NCBI GenBank assembly: GCA_011391855.1
Contig: JAABPT010000087.1
Span: 1-6,448, forward strand
DNA from: Burkholderiales bacterium
Lineage (GTDB): Bacteria; Pseudomonadota; Gammaproteobacteria; Burkholderiales; Burkholderiaceae_C
Direction of reading: 5' to 3'
Length of the DNA stretch: 6,448 nucleotides
The notes under the pieces are model-generated. The model saw only the letters and a program-made list of their open reading frames with translations, made no database searches and had not been told where the DNA came from. How positions within the stretch are numbered: the stretch's first letter is position 1; the number at the start of each line of letters is the position of its first letter. A program made the position numbers and the translations under genes. Positions 5,204 through 6,448 of this stretch are shown here, one piece after another.

Positions 5204-6448
5204 TCAAGCGGCCAGCGGCAGCGCCAGGCACAGGCGCGTACCGCCACGCGGCGCAGGCAGCGGCCGCAGGCTGCCACCGTGCAACACGGCCACACGCTGC
5301 GCGATCGCCAGGCCCAGGCCGCCGATGCCGCCGCTGCTGCGCTTGATGGGCGGGTCGCGCAAGGACAGGCCTCGGTCCAGGCGCTGGTGCAGTTCTTCCG
5401 GCAAGCCCGGTCCCGCGTCCTCAATCACGATCTCGGCCTGCTCGCCTTCACGGCGCAGGCTCACACGCACCGCCTGATTGCCGGGCGCATGGCGCACCGC
5501 GTTGTCGATCAGGTTGGTGAGTGCACGTTCGATCAACTGCAGATCGCCGTCGAGTTCCAGGCGGCCCGGTGGCACGCCGTGCAGGGTGACGAGGGCGGGT
5601 GTGTCGCTGAACTCGAACTTCTGCACCGCATCCGTCACCAGGTCGTCGAGGCTGAAACGCTCGCGGTGCAGCACCTGTTCGGTGGACTGCAGCGCAGCCA
5701 GCTCGAAGAGCTGCTGCGACAGGCGGCTGACCTTGCGGCTTTGCGCCAACGCCGCCTGCAGCACGGCGCCGCGACGGCCGGGGTCCGGGGCTGCCTCGTT
5801 CGCCAGCACCTCCAGGTGGCCGTGCAGCGCCGTCAGTGGGGTGCGCAGGTCGTGTGCCACGCTGGCCATCATCTCGCGGTGATCCGTCACCTGCCGCTGC
5901 TCGCGCGAGGCGTGCGATTCGATGCGTTGCTTCATGTCGGCAAAGGCATCGGCCAGGGCGTGCACCTCGTCACCGCCGCCGGGCTGGGGCACGGCAACTG
6001 CGCCGGCGTCAGCGTCGTCGGACACGTGTCCGGATGCACCGGTGCGCTGGTAGCTGCGCAGCCCCTGTGCCAGCCGATGCAGCGGCAGCGTCAGGCGCCG
6101 AAAGGTGAACCATCCCAGCAGGAAGGTCACCCCCAGGCCGATGGCCGCAGCCACGGCGGCACCCCACCACAGCCGCCCAGCCCCGACCTGTGCTGCCACG
6201 GCGTCGCGTGCCGGGCTGTCGAGGACGATGTACAGGTAGCCGGGCGGCCGCAGGTCACCGGCCCGCACGGGGAACATCGCCGCGCTGAAGACGCGCGGAG
6301 TTCCCGAGCCCATGGGATCGGTGCCGGGCAGCGGCAAATCGACGCCAGCCAGAAAGGCGCGTATCACGTCCAGGTCGACCTGGTGCTGCCGCACCATGCC
6401 CGGCTCGCCGATGTAGTGCTGCACGCGGCCGTCGGCGTCCAGCAAGTA
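5204..6448 (-). CDS. Membrane sensor histidine kinase, 5' end beyond window
   Basis: The visible 414 residues (numbered from the right edge, codon 6448-6446) end at TGA 5206-5204; no true start is visible, and the N-terminus with a first TM helix is presumably outside. Order: part of a periplasmic sensor (residues 1-~90), a transmembrane helix (~93-116, LWWGAAVAAAIGLGVTFLLG), and HAMP (~117-180, RRLTLPLHRLAQGL ... DEVHALADAF). HisKA follows with H-box SVAHDLRTPL, phospho-acceptor His199, then HATPase_c with N-box LTNLIDNAVRH (Asn312, Asn316), G1 DAGPG (344-348) and G2 GGIGGLGLAI (373-382). All catalytic elements are intact. Such kinases autophosphorylate in response to a periplasmic signal and pass phosphate to a response regulator, normally encoded just upstream, here off the right edge. 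The sensor region (with RVQHYIGEPG and YLYIVLDSPARD) does not reveal the signal. The gene is convergent with the FG-GAP-like gene, so regulation of that operon by this kinase cannot be inferred from position. Confidence 0.93.
   Translation of the reverse strand, partial: YLLDADGRVQHYIGEPGMVRQHQVDLDVIRAFLAGVDLPLPGTDPMGSGTPRVFSAAMFPVRAGDLRPPGYLYIVLDSPARDAVAAQVGAGRLWWGAAVAAAIGLGVTFLLGWFTFRRLTLPLHRLAQGLRSYQRTGASGHVSDDADAGAVAVPQPGGGDEVHALADAFADMKQRIESHASREQRQVTDHREMMASVAHDLRTPLTALHGHLEVLANEAAPDPGRRGAVLQAALAQSRKVSRLSQQLFELAALQSTEQVLHRERFSLDDLVTDAVQKFEFSDTPALVTLHGVPPGRLELDGDLQLIERALTNLIDNAVRHAPGNQAVRVSLRREGEQAEIVIEDAGPGLPEELHQRLDRGLSLRDPPIKRSSGGIGGLGLAIAQRVAVLHGGSLRPLPAPRGGTRLCLALPLAA

Overview
The window is GC-rich, with GC-biased third codon positions and many long out-of-frame shadow ORFs. 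The recognisable proteins look most like those of a betaproteobacterium of the Burkholderiales (Comamonadaceae-like). That placement is an inference from composition and protein style; no rRNA or other marker is present.

Layout. (1) Positions 1-1650, minus strand: the first 550 codons of an intact FadH-type NADPH-dependent 2,4-dienoyl-CoA reductase. Its last ~120 residues lie beyond the left edge. (2) 1651-1836: a short intergenic stretch holding what looks like a 32-residue, stop-terminated scrap of the N-terminus of an IS91-like transposase on the plus strand. (3) 1837-2841, minus strand: an outer-membrane-type lipoprotein with six NHL/SMP-30-like repeats, i.e. a probable six-bladed beta-propeller. 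(4) 2842-3311: a 470-base gap containing a clear N-terminal remnant of an AraC-family regulator (minus strand, 3030-3218), truncated before its DNA-binding domain. (5) 3312-5188, plus strand: a two-gene operon, a peroxiredoxin-like (AhpC/TSA-type) protein with a CPIC motif, overlapping by four bases (GTGA) an exported, probably Tat-dependent FG-GAP/VCBS-like protein. The second protein carries an in-frame hexanucleotide microsatellite encoding (Val-Gln)5-Val. (6) 5204-6448, minus strand: the C-terminal 414 residues of a membrane sensor histidine kinase (sensor region, TM helix, HAMP, HisKA, HATPase_c), convergent with the operon and separated from it by only 15 bases.

How it fits together. 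FadH serves beta-oxidation of unsaturated fatty acids and has no evident functional link to the rest. The AraC remnant lies divergent to the peroxiredoxin-like operon, the usual place for a local regulator, so that operon may have lost its dedicated regulator. The lipoprotein gene sits between two decayed gene fragments (transposase-like on one side, AraC on the other), which suggests that 1651-3218 is a rearranged segment. The kinase's response-regulator partner is presumably just outside the right edge. I see no rRNA, tRNA, CRISPR array, intact insertion sequence or phage gene, and nothing that I can defend as a wholly new multi-gene system. The least characterised parts are the peroxiredoxin-like/FG-GAP pair and the propeller lipoprotein.
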